64,000 nt of DNA from Mytilus galloprovincialis (GCF_965363235.1 NC_134849.1:47314122-47378121), one strand, 5' to 3'; counted from the stretch's first letter, positions 34,720-47,984 are shown. Program-made: numbers and translations. The notes: generated by a model from the letters alone, not told the origin.

Positions 34720-35715
34720 AGACATTACTGTACAAGATGAATAAACATAATTTCCAGCACTAGAATCTTAAAATGGGAAAAAGGGGAGTGACTCTTAATG
34801 AATTTTATCATCAATTATCATACATATACATGTATAGCTTTGGGTGAAATGACAGTTCTAGGTTTATTACTCAAGCTTTGAATGTCAACAGAACTCCATT
34901 TAAGGTCCAAAATAATTGTGGCTTATGTATCTAACTCATTAAATTGACTGACAAACAGTGGTAAAAAAAAGAAGGAAGACTCATGAATCTGTTCATTCAT
35001 AGTGACAGGATATTTTGGCTAGCTTCTTTCTTTCTTGTGTATGAGCTTCCTATCTAAGGAACACCCCTTACTGGGTAATCAGGAGTATTTACAGGAGTGG
35101 GTAAATCAAAGATTTATTTTATATTTTTAAAAGTTAATTAAAATATGGGTTAGATAAAAGAAAAGGACAAAGGTAAAATTACTCGATAAAATAAAATAGT
35201 GTAAGAAAGGACCAGTAGGTGTGCTCTGTACATATGGTGGAAAGGTGAAGTGATAAAAATACATGTACCAATCAATTGGGGATGGAAAAATAGCTAGCTT
35301 GGACAACAGGACAAGGTGTTTGTTACAGAAAAACAACATATTGATTATGCATTACCATGATACATGTAATGTTTTTAAAATTATTATTATTTAAACACTT
35401 GCAACACTTACAGTTTATCTTTAATAAAGTATAAACAATATTTACAACATGTACAAAATGTATAGTACATGTAACTGTACAATGCGTGAATAATCTGATA
35501 ATGTCAATACTGTGCATGTACAAATAATTCTTTACTTATTTCCAGTAAAGAGACGAGTAAAACAATACAGAAGTACACTGTACATGTATCTCAAACATGT
35601 CAAAACACAAGATAATATAATATTAAAGAATATGCCAGTTACTAAGACAGCAAACGACAACCACTATTTCAAAGGCTCTTGACTTGGGACTGTGACAGGA
35701 TGAAAATGTATGTGA
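34720..35715. other. Gene-free stretch
   Basis: No supported gene. Around 35640-35700 are short pieces of the common mussel repeat ('gacagcaaacgacaaccact', 'ggctcttgacttgggact'). The rest is unremarkable AT-rich DNA and could hold the RCC1L promoter, though I see no defining motif. Confidence 0.45.
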
Positions 35716-35719
35716 TGTC

Positions 35720-35985
35720 TGGCAAGGATATTTTAATTTTATTCTGGGACGCCTTAGGATAGGAAGGCGTCCCAGTATAGAATTAAAATATCCTTGCCAT
35801 ACGTCTTAATTATTTGGACTACATTCATAGCACAGCAGGACTACAAGAACACACGGTAAAAATAAAATTCAGTCCCAGAATAAAATTAAAATATCCTTGC
35901 CAGACGTCATAATTATTTGGACTTCACTCATAGCACAGCACAACTACAAGAACACACAGTAAAAATAAAATTTAGTTGGAAAAAG
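35720..35985. repeat. Hairpin with adjoining direct repeat
   Basis: 35720-35755 and 35762-35799 form a long inverted pair ('tggcaaggatattttaattt', 'ctgggacgcctt'). The right arm plus its flank (35771-35870) is then repeated directly at about 35874-35975 ('ggact.cactcatagcacagca', 'actacaagaacacac'). So three copies of the same end lie within 260 bp. Non-coding; likely nested or rearranged small elements. Confidence 0.75.
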
Positions 35986-36364
35986 GCTGAATTATAAAAT
36001 AATTTACATCAAGTGTCCTCTTCCAGTTGATTTTTAAGTCATGCATTTGATAACAATTACTGAAAGATGGTGTAATTTTAAGTTTGAAATAAAATCCAGT
36101 ACAAATATTGTGTTTTCATGGGCGCAGCCATTTTTACATTCTAAATTTCGTTCGTTGACTGTCAAGTAAATCCGGATTTGGAAAATTGAGTTATTCCCCT
36201 TTGCACGTTTGTCGTTACAATAATTTCTCCCTGAATTCAGGAAATATTGATGGACATTGATGACATTTGTTGATTTACTTACTCCCCTTTAAAAGTCAAA
36301 TTAAGTTGAAATAATAATTTGTGTAAAATTAGCAGTCATAATGTGATATGAACAGTCGGGACAT

Positions 36365-36505
36365 AGTATATAGTTATCAAAGGTATCAGGATTATAATTT
36401 AGTACGCCGACGCCCGTTTCGTCTACATAAGACTCATCATCAGTGACGCTCATATCAAAATATTTATTAAGCCAAACATGTAAAAAGTTGAAGAGCATTA
36501 AGGAT
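36365..36505 (+). repeat. Mussel dispersed repeat copy
   Basis: Fragment of the family seen at 4349-4730: 'ggtatcaggattataattta', 'cccgtttcgtctacataaga', 'cagtgacgctcatatcaaaa' and 'gttgaagagcattaagga'. Confidence 0.7.
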
Positions 36506-36784
36506 AATATATTGACTATATTAAAAAGTTAGTTTTCCCGTTTGAATCGTTATTCACGGCTATAGATATATAGATGGGATATTGTAAAATTTTGTTTTAT
36601 TTTGTTCAGTTAACTAAGACTGTTCCTTGTTCCTAATGATATTCTTCAAATAACTGTGATCGCATATGACATCCAAATAGCACTCTTCATACATAAATCA
36701 TCTAAACTGACAAAGTATTGTATCTTGAATATAACGAATAAAATGCTGTTACGATCATCGAGGCACTGAGCAACACAACAACAA

Positions 36785-37139
36785 CTAGAGGCTCTCAAGA
36801 GCCTGTATCGCTCACCTGACTCTACTTGGGGTTTTGCAATCATATAAAAAAAGATAAAATTTGGCTACAAATTAACAACACTTGGTCAGCACCAGATTAG
36901 GAAAGAGCATTCATGCTATGTTTGGTGTTATTCCATTCAGTGGTTCTCTAGAAGAAGACTTTCATGTATTTCCCATAGGGTCCTATGTCAAACTAAGTCC
37001 CTCGCTGGCGGTCATCTTGGATTATGGATTGGCTACAAAGTAACAGCACTTGGTCAGCATCTCATCAAGAACATCCATGCTATGTTTGGTTTCATTCCAT
37101 TAAGTGGTTCTCTAGAAGAAGTTCAAAATGTAAAAGTTT

Positions 37140-37170
<31 letters not shown>

Positions 37171-37195
37171 GGGACGACGGACCAGGTGAGCAAAA
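36785..37195. repeat. Dispersed bivalve repeat with internal duplication and GACGAC tract
   Basis: Starts 'agaggctctcaagagcctgt', 'cgctcacctg'. It holds two copies of a unit of about 180 bp ('ggctacaaa.taacagcacttggtcagca', 'catgctatgtttggt', 'ttctctagaagaag'), then a (gac)n-rich tract (37141-37180) and 'ggaccaggtgagc'. The 'ctcacct'/'aggtgag' ends are inverted. Open frames here on both strands are products of the repeat. Confidence 0.65.
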
Positions 37196-37329
37196 AATAT
37201 GGGAAGATGTATTTTAGAGGTCGCATAAAATCTAGAAAGTTTAACAAAGAATGCCCAAAATCTGCCATCAACGTTAAATTTCCAAGTTGACAAACGTTTA
37301 ACCTTACAGCTGAGTTAGGACAGTCATAC

Positions 37330-40300
37330 ACATATATATATATGTCATAAATATTTGGTTTAGATCTGTACTTTTATTTTTAACTTGAAGTAAGAAATGG
37401 TCTGTCCAGTACCGAACCCATTTTAAGTTTTAATAAATCTGGCTTCAAACCATTAGTGCAGTGTTTTCTTTTTTATAATTTAATAGAATGTGTACCTTCA
37501 TCCCAGCGAGTCTGAACTCCAAGAGTAACATTTAAAAAGTTCTCTTTGCGTACATATATACCAGTTTTTGTGGAATAAGTTGCGATCAAAGTGAAATGCG
37601 AAAACTAAAACACTTATCTCAGACTCTTTTCTGTCAAATATGAAAAGAAACTAGAATGTCTAGAATCTATTTTGCAGAGTTTTTGGTAAATTCTATTTTC
37701 AGGTTCACAGAAAATGTTTACATGTTTGCCCATTTTCTGAAGGTTTTGGGGATGGTATATATATAAACCCTTTAAAATTAAAATAATTCCATATACAAAG
37801 TCTGTTTCTTAAATTTCAGTTTGTTGATTTATTTTCACAAGCGAGTAAAAACTTGCTTACTAGAAAACACGACATTTAATACCCAGACTCAGTAATTGCA
37901 ATATGTGTAAAGCTAGACCATTGTTATATTGAACTCTTCAGTCATCGATCGGTCCTTAGACTCTACGTCAATGGTAATTGACATGATAGTTGGTCATGTA
38001 AGGAGATAAACAAATAAACAGTTTGTAAAACTTGCTCTGATAAAAAATGAAACATAAACGATAACTTGATAGGTAATCATTTCACCTGGTGTTGTCTATA
38101 TCATTGACATAATGTATATAATATTTATAGATAGATAATACACGTTTACGTGATGTCAAACTTGATTCTGAATAAACAATTTTGTATATATAATTCACGG
38201 ACGGTTGCAAAATCTTGAAAATGCTTACGAAAAAAAATCAAATTCTATTTAACAAACACCATAATCAGAATCATACATAACCGTTGAGGTAAAACACGGA
38301 AAAAATAATATTCCTTGGAACACGCGAGAACAAGATAAAAGGGACCCGGAATGAGTAGCAGCATGTCCATACGAAACCGTCCAGTATAGATGTCATTGCT
38401 GGAGTCACCATCTTAATAACAACCAACCATAAACATCTTTTGCATATTGTCGAAAAGTCCAGTGTTGACTTCTGTTTGATATAGGTTTTGCCTGAATAGT
38501 CAATCATCAGTACCATCAGTACTAACACCATGGTTGTGTATTTGGGTGTTTAAGATAATCTGAGAGCGTTCTGAGAGCCGTCCGAGGCTAAGCAATTTGC
38601 TGGCTCTTTTTCTAAGATGTATGTTCTTGTAGAAGCATTTGTCTATATTGTCAAAAGGTTCTTATTATTATGTTCACATTTACAACAATTAAGGACCTAT
38701 CAAAGTTATTATATACATTCTTATCTTTTAACAGTACCGTTTACTCTTTTTATTGTATTTCTATTTTTAACATTATTCTTAAACTAATATAATTCAAATC
38801 AAATCAAATTTGTATTGCCATATAAACTTTAAATATTAAGTTTAAATAATAATAGTTTATCGGTTTTCTAGCCACGGAGAATTAAGACATACACAATGCC
38901 TTTATAGCTTGCTGTTCGGTGTGAGCCTAGGCACCGTGTTGGCCTATAATGGTTTACTTTTATGTTACTTGGATGGAGAGTTGTCTCATTGGCATTAATA
39001 TCACATCTTATTATATCATCTATAATGTAAAAATCTCGTTTGATCAATGGCTTGATGAATACGGGTCTCATATAAATTGAAAAAAAAAAATATGCATAAA
39101 AGGATAGGTTGGATTCACACAAGCACTGTGTATAAGTTAATGAAACGGCAACTCAACAGCACAGAATAACTAAATTATAAAGTGAGCATTAACTTTAAGG
39201 CAATATTATCAGAGAACATCAATGAAATGCCATCATTACCTTAATTAATTCTCCAAAATAATGCAAAATAGTATATAACAAATGACAAGGCTCCTGACTT
39301 AAGTCAGGCTTATTATCATAGTTTCTGCAACATAAACCCTCCTTTGTAATTGAATTCGTTTCAAAAAGGCATACAACCGAATGGTAACAGTATGATAAAA
39401 ACAAACACAAACTTAAAAGCAAAATGAGACACAAATGATTCAAAACACTGAAAGTCTTATGACAGTATATGGACCGTATCCCCAAAAAGTAAATGAACCG
39501 AAGCAGGAAAGAATTGTTTTTACTATCAACGTGTTAATACAAAACAGTATACTTTAATTTTAAACATAAGTACAAAGTATACTTTTTAAGTCTTGTTATC
39601 ATCAATGTATTATCCAAACATGACAAGACACTTCAAAATGAGGAAATACAAATGCTCTTTCTGGACTACCTTGTGATTAGAAATATTTGTTATTATTTTT
39701 GAAATATTTTCATTCAAGCAATTCTATTTTACAAAGAATTCTTTTTAAAGCGTTTTGTGTAAAATACAGTCATGAATGAACATGCAATTCAAATAAAAGC
39801 ATGACTGGATGTCCAAGTTCAAAATACGGGATGGATCCAGATGTGGATTTAGGTGCCCGTCCCCTTTATGGAGCTTAATTTCATTTATAGTTAAGCTAGA
39901 CTTTGTACTGTTCCACTTCACATTTTGTCAAGTTGAGGAACCCTTTTCAAAATCCTGCTGGATACGCATCTGGGAAACCAATTGATTTCAAACGATATAT
40001 ATATAATCATAATTAATTTATTATCATACCGTCCTGATGAGAATTCTCGCAGACACTTAAAAGACGCAATTGAATAATGTCTTCGTCGCTTTTAGCCACA
40101 ACTCGATCTGAATTTGACTCTTTTCATGTAGAGTGAGATCACGTACAAATTCATATATGTGCATATTCATTTTCAATTATATGTTTTCTTACATCTGAGC
40201 CATCTTTTTCCAATGCACGTAGATAGATCGGTATCAAATGTTGTTTTAAACAAAAAATGCATGGAAACACATTTTTTTGTTGCAATACATTTCATCAAGT

Positions 40301-42235
40301 AGCACAAGGAAAGGTCTTGTCCAAAAAGTATCTGATATTCTTTAATACGTCTTTAAACTAGAAAAAACATCAAGGTTATCGCTTGAAATTAGCCTTTTAG
40401 CATAAGACAAAAAGACAGGCATCTGCGTTTCCACCTCAAAGTTAACCTACATGCAAGTTCGACTTTAGTTTTCATACGAAACAAATTTGGGAATTAGTGT
40501 AGAAAATTATTGGAATTTCGATTTTATATAAAATTTGTAAGTGTGTGCATGTTTGTTAGAGGGATATTCTTTATGTTTTTCTTCTGGTATCTAGTTAAAA
40601 AAAAACCTTGTTAATGTTTTGTCATCTGTAGAATCCAGTACAGAAAGCTTTGGAGTACCGTGCTTATAGTATGCATGGACAAATCATATTAATAGTAATT
40701 ATATTTTTTTTTCAGAAAATTCGTATACAAAATAACTGTTCCCTCGACTCCTAAAATACTTGACATAATAATGAAGAGAGGTGTGTGAAATTACAATACT
40801 TTTTGAGTAGTTTTATCTAAAATGTCACCTGATACAACTAGAGTGCACAGTGTTTGATTGACAAATTTAGTATTTATGGGCTTAAGTTTATCTTAATACC
40901 TAGGATACATAACATTTACGGAGAATTCAAAGTACTACTCTGTTGTTTATCTTATATCTACCTACCTGGTTATAAGATGTACCAATGTACTTCCGTGGTA
41001 TCTAGAGGACACGCCCTCGTGTGGCTAGTCAATTGAATGATCACATATATATCTCGATGCAATGTGTGGCCTACCTTTCTAAGTTCTTGACATCTACAAC
41101 ATGAGTTTATGAAATGGCTTGTCTGAATAAATTTGTACTTTTACTTGATGTTTTTGCGAAACCGGTTGTTTTTTCTCGCGTTCTATATTGCATGGTATTC
41201 TGTCTTTCTTCGATTTATGAGTTTTGAATGTTTTCACATTTGCTTAACAATGGCCAATCTTACTGGAAAATACAATGAATAGAAATCAAACTGCTTGCAT
41301 CTGTCAATTCTAGAATTCAATGCGAAACAGTGATCCCCATTTGCTTTCAAATTTGTGAAAATTGTAAAGGAATAAAAAAAACCTTTTGGGGTAATTTGGG
41401 CTTCCTTTAATAATTGAAACTGAATAATACAATTAAATGTGAATGCTTATCGTTCAAGCCTTTCATGCAAATGCAGTTTCACATAGACAAGGTTTAACGG
41501 CGTTAGATTGAACACTCTCAGAGTCTCTTTTTTGGTTCTGCAGTAGAAGAGAGGCGTTTGATAGTGAAGGAACACACAACTGACACATAAACTGAAAACA
41601 CCATGGCAAAATAGAAAAAAACAAAAAAACAAAACAGCAGTAAACAAAACCCAACATAGAAAACAAAAAAAAGAGCAACATGAACATTATCTAAATCATA
41701 AAAAACACCATTTCTAGAATATAATTTTAGCGGATGCATACCCTATTTATATTTAGAAAGTCCTTAAGGTAAACTTGAAGATTGTTTCTTTCGTGGATTA
41801 GATTTAATTTTAAATCGACCCTCGTTGGATTTCAAGTTGTGGTTTAAAGTGTCAGGCTGACTTTGAAATCTATACCTAACTATTTCAAGCTCATTGCATG
41901 TACACAAATGCAACAATAGACTCCAACAGGGTAGTTCCAGCGTATTTAGATGTATACTAATACACCAATACGATGAACTTTCATTACTCATTAAAAAGCT
42001 ACCGACTTTCTGTTGAATACACATATAAAAGTGTAAGTTGCGTTGATGTCAGTTCGGTGACGACAATTGAAAAATATCCATGGGCAAGCAGTAACCTTAT
42101 ATCGAGGAAACCATTAGAGGATAAACAAGCTCTTACATATCGTATAATATCACTTTGAGCTCTATACTCCATTATGCTGGAGCCGTTGCTATAATTTCAC
42201 ATAGAAATGGAAAGTTCTAAAACTGCTTTTAATAC
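37330..42235. other. Gene-free stretch with repeat fragments
   Basis: No gene I can support. Repeat fragments: 38915-39010 (complement of the 31190 family: 'gctgttcggtgtgagcctag', 'gagttgtctcattggcatta'), 39270-39440 ('aaggctcctgacttaagtca'), 41150-41240 and 41560-41730 (an A-rich common repeat). An open frame on the minus strand at 38531-38271 (86 residues, 'MVLVLMVLMIDYSG' start) has ordinary codons but no family resemblance or visible splice context, so it is not called. Confidence 0.45.
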
Positions 42236-42290
42236 TATTGTATGTACAGACGGATCATATTATAAAGTTTACGTGCTGTTAAATATAAGT

Positions 42291-42412
42291 CAGGGTGGAT
42301 CCAGAAATTTTCAAAAGGGAGGGGGGTTCCAACTATATGTCTCCATTCAAATGCATTGATCGGTAAAAAAAAAGGGGGGGGTTCCAACCCCCGCCCCCTG
42401 GATCCGCCACTG
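42291..42412. mobile_element. MITE, 122 bp, 5 bp target duplication TAAGT
   Basis: Begins 'cagggtggatccagaaattt' and ends 'ctggatccgccactg' (inverted 'cagtggcggatccag'). Flanked by TAAGT at 42286-42290 and 42413-42417. Same family as 29951-30112, with G-rich and C-rich runs inside. Non-coding. Confidence 0.85.
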
Positions 42413-42699
42413 TAAGTAGTCCTATTTAACAACCCCATCACAATCACAACACTGAAAGAGAACACACAGCTTTGCTTATTTATTAAAAAAGATATACCTA
42501 TACTACTATGTAGAAAGGGGTTCTTTTTTGTAAGTTTTGTCTGGATATGTTTCGGTTGCTACGTGAATAGTTATTTATAATTCCTGTATTCCTGTACCTG
42601 CCAGTCTGTACAAAAGAAGACGAAAAGAAAAACGGTAGTGTGAGTTTTGAATATACTGCAAACTTACTGGGACTGTGGACAAGGCCAGCAATCATTCAA

Positions 42700-42835
42700 A
42701 AACTCATGCATCATAGATACCAGGATTGAAATTTTATAATTGCGTTAGACGGCCGTTTCGTCTACAAAAGACTGATCACTGATATTCGAATAAAAAAAAA
42801 TGTTAAAAGGCCAAATAAAGTACGAAGTTGATGAA
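42700..42835 (+). repeat. Mussel dispersed repeat copy
   Basis: 'actcatgcatcatagatacc', 'ggccgtttcgtctacaaaag' and 'gccaaataaagtacgaagtt' match the order of the copy at 4349-4730. Confidence 0.75.
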
Positions 42836-43045
42836 ACTCACTTTAGTAGCAATCGGCAAGACATTTCAAAACAGTAAAAAGTCGTCGACTTTGTTAATGA
42901 ACATGTATAACCGACTCTTGATAAAACAAAGATTTAACGGTTTTAAATTAGAACTGTAGAATGTTTTACTTATTGGTAAAGAAACAGCTGATTTGTGTAA
43001 TTAATATATTATGTTTTACCTAACGCAAAACTCAGAAACAAATAT

Positions 43046-43091
43046 ATTTCCACTATGGAATTTCCACTATGGAATTTCCACTATGGAATTA
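43046..43091. repeat. Minisatellite, 14 bp unit, about 3.3 copies
   Basis: 'atttccactatgga' is repeated three times without change, with a partial copy. Confidence 0.9.
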
Positions 43092-43649
43092 TGGAACAAT
43101 GACTATTCCTTTGAGCAAGGTTGGAACAACAACACACGATGAGCTAGATTCATATCGACAATATAAACAATAACATGAAGTAACCCAAAAAGATGAGATA
43201 ATACAAGTGAATTAACATCAAATTACATATATACAAAGTTCAACAACGGTATGTTTAATTGAATCCACTAATTATATTTTTTAATTACCAATTTGGCCAA
43301 CCTTAGTAGCAATATACTCACTTCAGCTGTATATGGGATATACATTTCCAACTCCTTCGGTATTCGGGAGTTTGCAGCTGCTACTCAGACTTTGAAAAAT
43401 CACCAGTGTCTGAGCAGACAGTTGAATACATAGGGAGATGTTAAATAAGATGTATAAAAAATGTTTTGAAGATACCAAGACCTTGTTGCTAGATATTCCG
43501 TATCACCTTCACTAATAAAACACGTTCGTCTTGGATTATAGATCCATGGTAATTTCGTTGTTTATCATCTTTAATGTCTTATAGTATTTTGTTATTTGTC
43601 TTTGTAAATTATTTCTTTTACTGTTTAACCTACATTTGGCGGTATACAT

Positions 43650-44080
43650 TTGACGTGGCTCGGTACTTATACATCCCGTCATTGTATTATTGTGGTATGG
43701 TAAGTTTTTGTATTCTTGTCATTCGTTTCTTCTTATTTTCTTTGTCCATATGCTTTTTTTGTATCTTTGTTGACATATTTGTTTCTTTGTAGTGATTATG
43801 ATTAGAATACAATGTTGACTGCTGTACCCCTATTTTTTTACATTTTTACCTATTATATCTGTTTGTTGTGTTTACACATCGTTGTCAATATAATAGAATG
43901 TTATGCGACTGACATACAAGTCAAAGGTTTAAAGTTAGCTAGCTATAAATAGAGGCAACAGTGGTATACCGGTGTTCAAGAGTCATAATTCGATTTAGAG
44001 ATAAAACCCAGGTTACAAACTAAAACCAAGAAACACATCCACTACAAGAGAAGAAAAAAAAAACAAAAGAACAACAGGAA
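43650..44080 (-). repeat. Dispersed mussel repeat, long copy
   Basis: 'cttatacatcccgtcattgt', 'tttttgtattcttgtcattc', 'gttgactgctgtacccctat', 'cacatcgttgtcaatataat' and 'gcgactgacata' match 50915-51330 in order. A second family abuts it at about 43945-44060 ('gaggcaacagtggtatacc', 'acccaggttacaaactaaaa'), whose complement is at 53630-53770. Non-coding. Strand is set relative to the copy at 47985. Confidence 0.7.
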
Positions 44081-44456
44081 CACTAAAGTGCATCAAAAAT
44101 AAAATAAAAAAACAGGTTTAATCCACAAATTTCTAAATAAGAAGTTACCTCTACCAAGTCAGGAATATGACAGTTATTCAATTTTGGTAATTTAATCACT
44201 TGATGGACGCTGAACGCTACCGAATAAAACCCAGAAAAAATTGGAAACCATGAATGTTTAAACAAAAATAACCCGCAAAACTAGGAGAAATTGAGAAAGA
44301 AAAGTATTAAAAAAAAGAAATACAAAAGTCGAAAGAAAGACGAGACAAAAAGATATTAACAAATATCAAATTAAATTTTAATTTCAATTCCATTTCTGTA
44401 ATACTATAAGTAGACATCTAAATCAGAAGCCGATACTATTTAAAATTGAACTGTTG

Positions 44457-44458
<2 letters not shown>

Positions 44459-44524
<66 letters not shown>
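44459..44524. repeat. (TA)33 microsatellite
   Basis: Sixty-six bases of pure TA dinucleotide. Confidence 0.98.
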
Positions 44525-44525
<1 letters not shown>

Positions 44526-44529
44526 CTGC

Positions 44530-47110
44530 TTACATCCACATCAATTGAACTTGGTAGGTAGGGTCTCATTCGCAATCATACAACATCTTCTCACTTTAAT
44601 AAGGTACATTTCCGATGTGTTTTTCCTTTTATGACTGAAATGAAAAAATGAAAGAATAAAGAAAGTACTATTAGCAATACGACACATTTCCATGTTGAAT
44701 AAATAAGGTCTAACTTTTTTCTTTTTCTTTTTTTTTTATCTCATCAAGTTTTTCTTCAACTGAGTTTCATATTGTAAATTACTATCGAAAAAAACATCAT
44801 AGTTATTGTAAAGATGATGATAAATTATAGTTATCAATGTTTATACATTATTTTATAATGACTTTGACAAAGATGTATATTACATGAATGCATTTTCAAC
44901 AAAAGTAAGAGAAATTTATCTGTTAAGATAATCAGGTTTACCACCTTGGAGGTGATTGCAAGTAAATGAATCGCTAAGGGAAGATAAGATTTCCGTGCTT
45001 TCGGTTCATCTCCACACCGATATGTTTTGGTCTTAGCATTCCGTCACGTGGCATTTTATATAAAACGTTAATTGAACGCTTAAACAAATTTTTGTCGTTA
45101 CCGTCTCGCAATCTTTCCATCAGAAATGTGTTGATTTTTATTCACATATGTAATTTACGGAACATTAGGAGCGATAACGTTTTTCTTTTAAGATCTAGAG
45201 AAAGATTAATGAAAACGTCTTTACGATGATAACAGATGCAGGATATTTCGTATCCTCTTAAGAGACACATTAAGAGGGAGTGACAAAAAATACTGAAATG
45301 TGATAGAAGGTGTTTTATATCATGATTTAGTAAAAATGTTTAAAATTAAGTAATATATTATGAAACTAATTCAGCTGCGTGACTTCTTCTTGACTTATGG
45401 TAGTTAAACAAAGTATTTGCAGCTATATATTTGTACTGATAATATCAAAACATTTTTTCTACAGAATTTATTGGTTTTGCCTTAAATATTACGTATGACT
45501 AAGAACGACAACTCTGACCAAGAAAAATAATAAGTGACAAGATTTTAGCTGTGTCAGCGAAACTGATTTACTCAGAAATAAAGCGGGACTATTAAAAAAG
45601 TAACACTCTTCTTATAATGAAGATTACAAAATCAATAGTTTCTTTACGTCGGTAAGCATCAGGGTTGGCAGTGGGAAATAATGATAAAAACCCGGGGTTT
45701 ACTGGATAACATTGGGCAATACTCGGTAATATAAAATACTGGCCTGAATTTTAATGAGGATTCAGTGATCAAACTTAAATGCAATGCATTTAAGATATTT
45801 ATGAACCCATTTTGATTTAAAAATAATTTACTTGTTTGAGAGTCTGATAATACAATTGTATACATTTGGGAAAGTACTTTTCTACATTAAACACATATTA
45901 ATGGAAAAGGACTTTCTCAATAATTCTCTTAAATCACCCTCCCGTTTAGATTGGTAAAACTGCTAACATAAATTCAAAGAATTATTTTTTCAAATGCATA
46001 TAACTTACATTAATAATTAACAATAACACGTAAGAAAAATCACTTTTCCATAATATATATGTACATCAATAATTAATAAGTAATTATTCAGATTAGGACA
46101 CAGATATGTTTATATAACATTATTCAGCCTTTTCATTTCTATAAGTGTTAATGACTTATTCCTGTTGGATGTTTATTTAGCAATATGATTGCATAGACGT
46201 TTAAATTGATAATTCACTTTAACACTGCTATAAAATGCATTTGTTTTCAAGTATGGATTATTGACACAATACATGGAAATTAACAAGGTATCCCAAATGT
46301 TCAAATTTTATATTCTGCCTACATAGAAGTAGTGGAGAAAAGAATGAAATTGAATTTTCAATCTTCTAGAATGACTTTCAATGGTTATCTGTATAAAAAA
46401 TATATATATTTAGCTATAATACTATGAACCTACAACAAGCCTTTACTATTTTGTGTTAAATAAGTTTAAAATATATTGCCCAGTATTACCCAGTATTACC
46501 CGTTTCTGGAAGTATTGCACAGCCCGGGAAAACCCGGGAAATTCTAAATCGCTTTCCATATTAACAAATTTCCAGAATGTTCGACTGATAGTTCTACTCG
46601 TGGTTAAATTTCTCTTAATCTGCATATTTTCCAAAAACGAAGCTCCCAAGCACACCGGTCTGTTCATTGTCATGGGAGCTTTTGGTAGGTACATGTTGTC
46701 GTTGTGGGAATATATAACGCGATTGAAAACTGCTCAGGTCAAACACTTTAAGGAACATACTTTTTCAAAATGTATTATCCGTCAACATAATAATTTATTA
46801 TTTTTTGTTAATTTTTGTAGATCTTTTTGATGTGTTTACATTGTACATGTTTACATTGGAATACGCTGGAATAGCAGCTTAAATATACGTATAATTGAAT
46901 ATTTTCAGAGACATATATAGTTCGTAGAGCTTTATAAGAAATTCCGATTGGTACATGAGGAATTTATCCAATAGCTAGATAAGATGTATTATTAAAGTTA
47001 CACTTCAGCCTATTTTACACAAAGCTTTTTAAGTCATCCGTTCTCATCTGCTATATTAAGAGGAACACATTAACGTTACATGAGATTTCGGTTTTTATTT
47101 ACATAAAATC
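44530..47110. other. Gene-free stretch with a diverged inverted pair
   Basis: About 45690-45720 ('acccggggtttactggataa', 'ttgggcaatactcggta') is roughly the reverse complement of 46468-46530 ('tattgcccagtattacccag', 'cccgggaaaacccggg'). The enclosed ~850 bp may be an old element. The open frames at 46446-46830 on both strands come from the end of this repeat and are not called as genes. Confidence 0.4.
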
Positions 47111-47119
47111 CTTTACGAA

Positions 47120-47335
47120 AGAGAGGCAAAAGGTACTAAAGGGACATTCAAACTCATAAGTCGAAAATAAGATAAAATGCCGTGGCTAAAATGTGAGACA
47201 AACAAACAAACAACACTTCAAAAACACAACATAGAAAACTAAAGACTGAGCAACACGAGCCCCACAAAAACTAGGGTGATGCTCCGGGAGGATCGACCGA
47301 TCTTGCGCCACATGTGGAAATGTCACATTCGGGGG
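47120..47335 (+). repeat. Dispersed mussel repeat
   Basis: 'ggtactaaagggacattcaa', 'actcataagtcgaaaataag', 'gactgagcaacacgagcccc' and 'gcgccacatgtgg': the same order as 14925-15180 and better preserved. Confidence 0.75.
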
Positions 47336-47344
47336 GAAGGGAAA

Positions 47345-47640
47345 TGAATTGTAGTTACGACAAAAAAGATACTGTTTCTACTTTTCTATCTTCATAAGAA
47401 GTTTCAGTATGTAGTCACCCTTATATAATTAAAGAAACGGTCAACGAGAAGATGGGCACAGTTGGTTCCCATTGGAATGCCAATTGTTGGTTGAAAACGT
47501 AACAAATGTGTTTCCAATCAAGTTATTATAAACGTTATCGTGTGAATTTAAAACCAGTAGAGTCTTTTGCGGATAACATACTCAACATTGAAGTCTTAAA
47601 TTTCTCATTGTTTGCAGTGGACGTTAACTTTTGCTACTAG
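47345..47640 (-). mobile_element. Broken fragment of a Penelope-like retroelement
   Basis: On the minus strand, residues like 'IGIPMGTNCAHLL' (about 47440-47490) match the reverse-transcriptase block with the usual GIPMGTNCAPLLADLFL pattern of Penelope-like elements. The fragment is short and clearly broken, with several interruptions; it looks old. Confidence 0.5.
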
Positions 47641-47984
47641 AATTTTCTACTGTAGAGTGTATGATTTTGCAATATTAGTCCAATGAAAAATATTTTTTTC
47701 TCGTCGTATTAGTCGCTTATTTATAGTAAAAATTCTATCAAAGATTCCATGGATTGATTTTTGTTCAAATTTACTCATTGCATTGTCTATGTGCAGTACA
47801 ATGAGGCTTAGTATTAACATATGTGCCGTCAACGAAGTGTTGCCAATTGTTGTTAGCCTCCATGGAATCATTTCGGATCGCTGCTGTCTGGTCTTTTCTT
47901 TTTTTGATTGACGTGAGGGGCGTTTTATCTTTACATAAGTTTTACACTTTTCAAACTTCCAATTTTCAGACTAAATCCGCTGCA

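Noticed and set aside
37141-37180. (GACGAC)n tract as a CRISPR-like or coding repeat
   Set aside because: A simple trinucleotide tract at the end of a dispersed repeat; there are no spaced direct repeats.
37024-37331. Arginine-rich frames on both strands
   Set aside because: They come from the (gac)n tract at the end of a dispersed repeat.
38271-38531. Minus-strand frame of 86 residues with a hydrophobic start (MVLVLMVLMIDYSG)
   Set aside because: It looks a little like a small membrane or secreted protein, but it has no family pattern, no poly(A) signal or splice context, and lies in repeat-rich DNA.
44446-44634. Open frame with (IY)n
   Set aside because: A translation of the (TA)33 microsatellite.
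46446-46830. Frames of 82 and 125 residues on opposite strands
   Set aside because: They overlap the end of a putative old inverted-repeat element; neither shows a domain pattern that I recognise.
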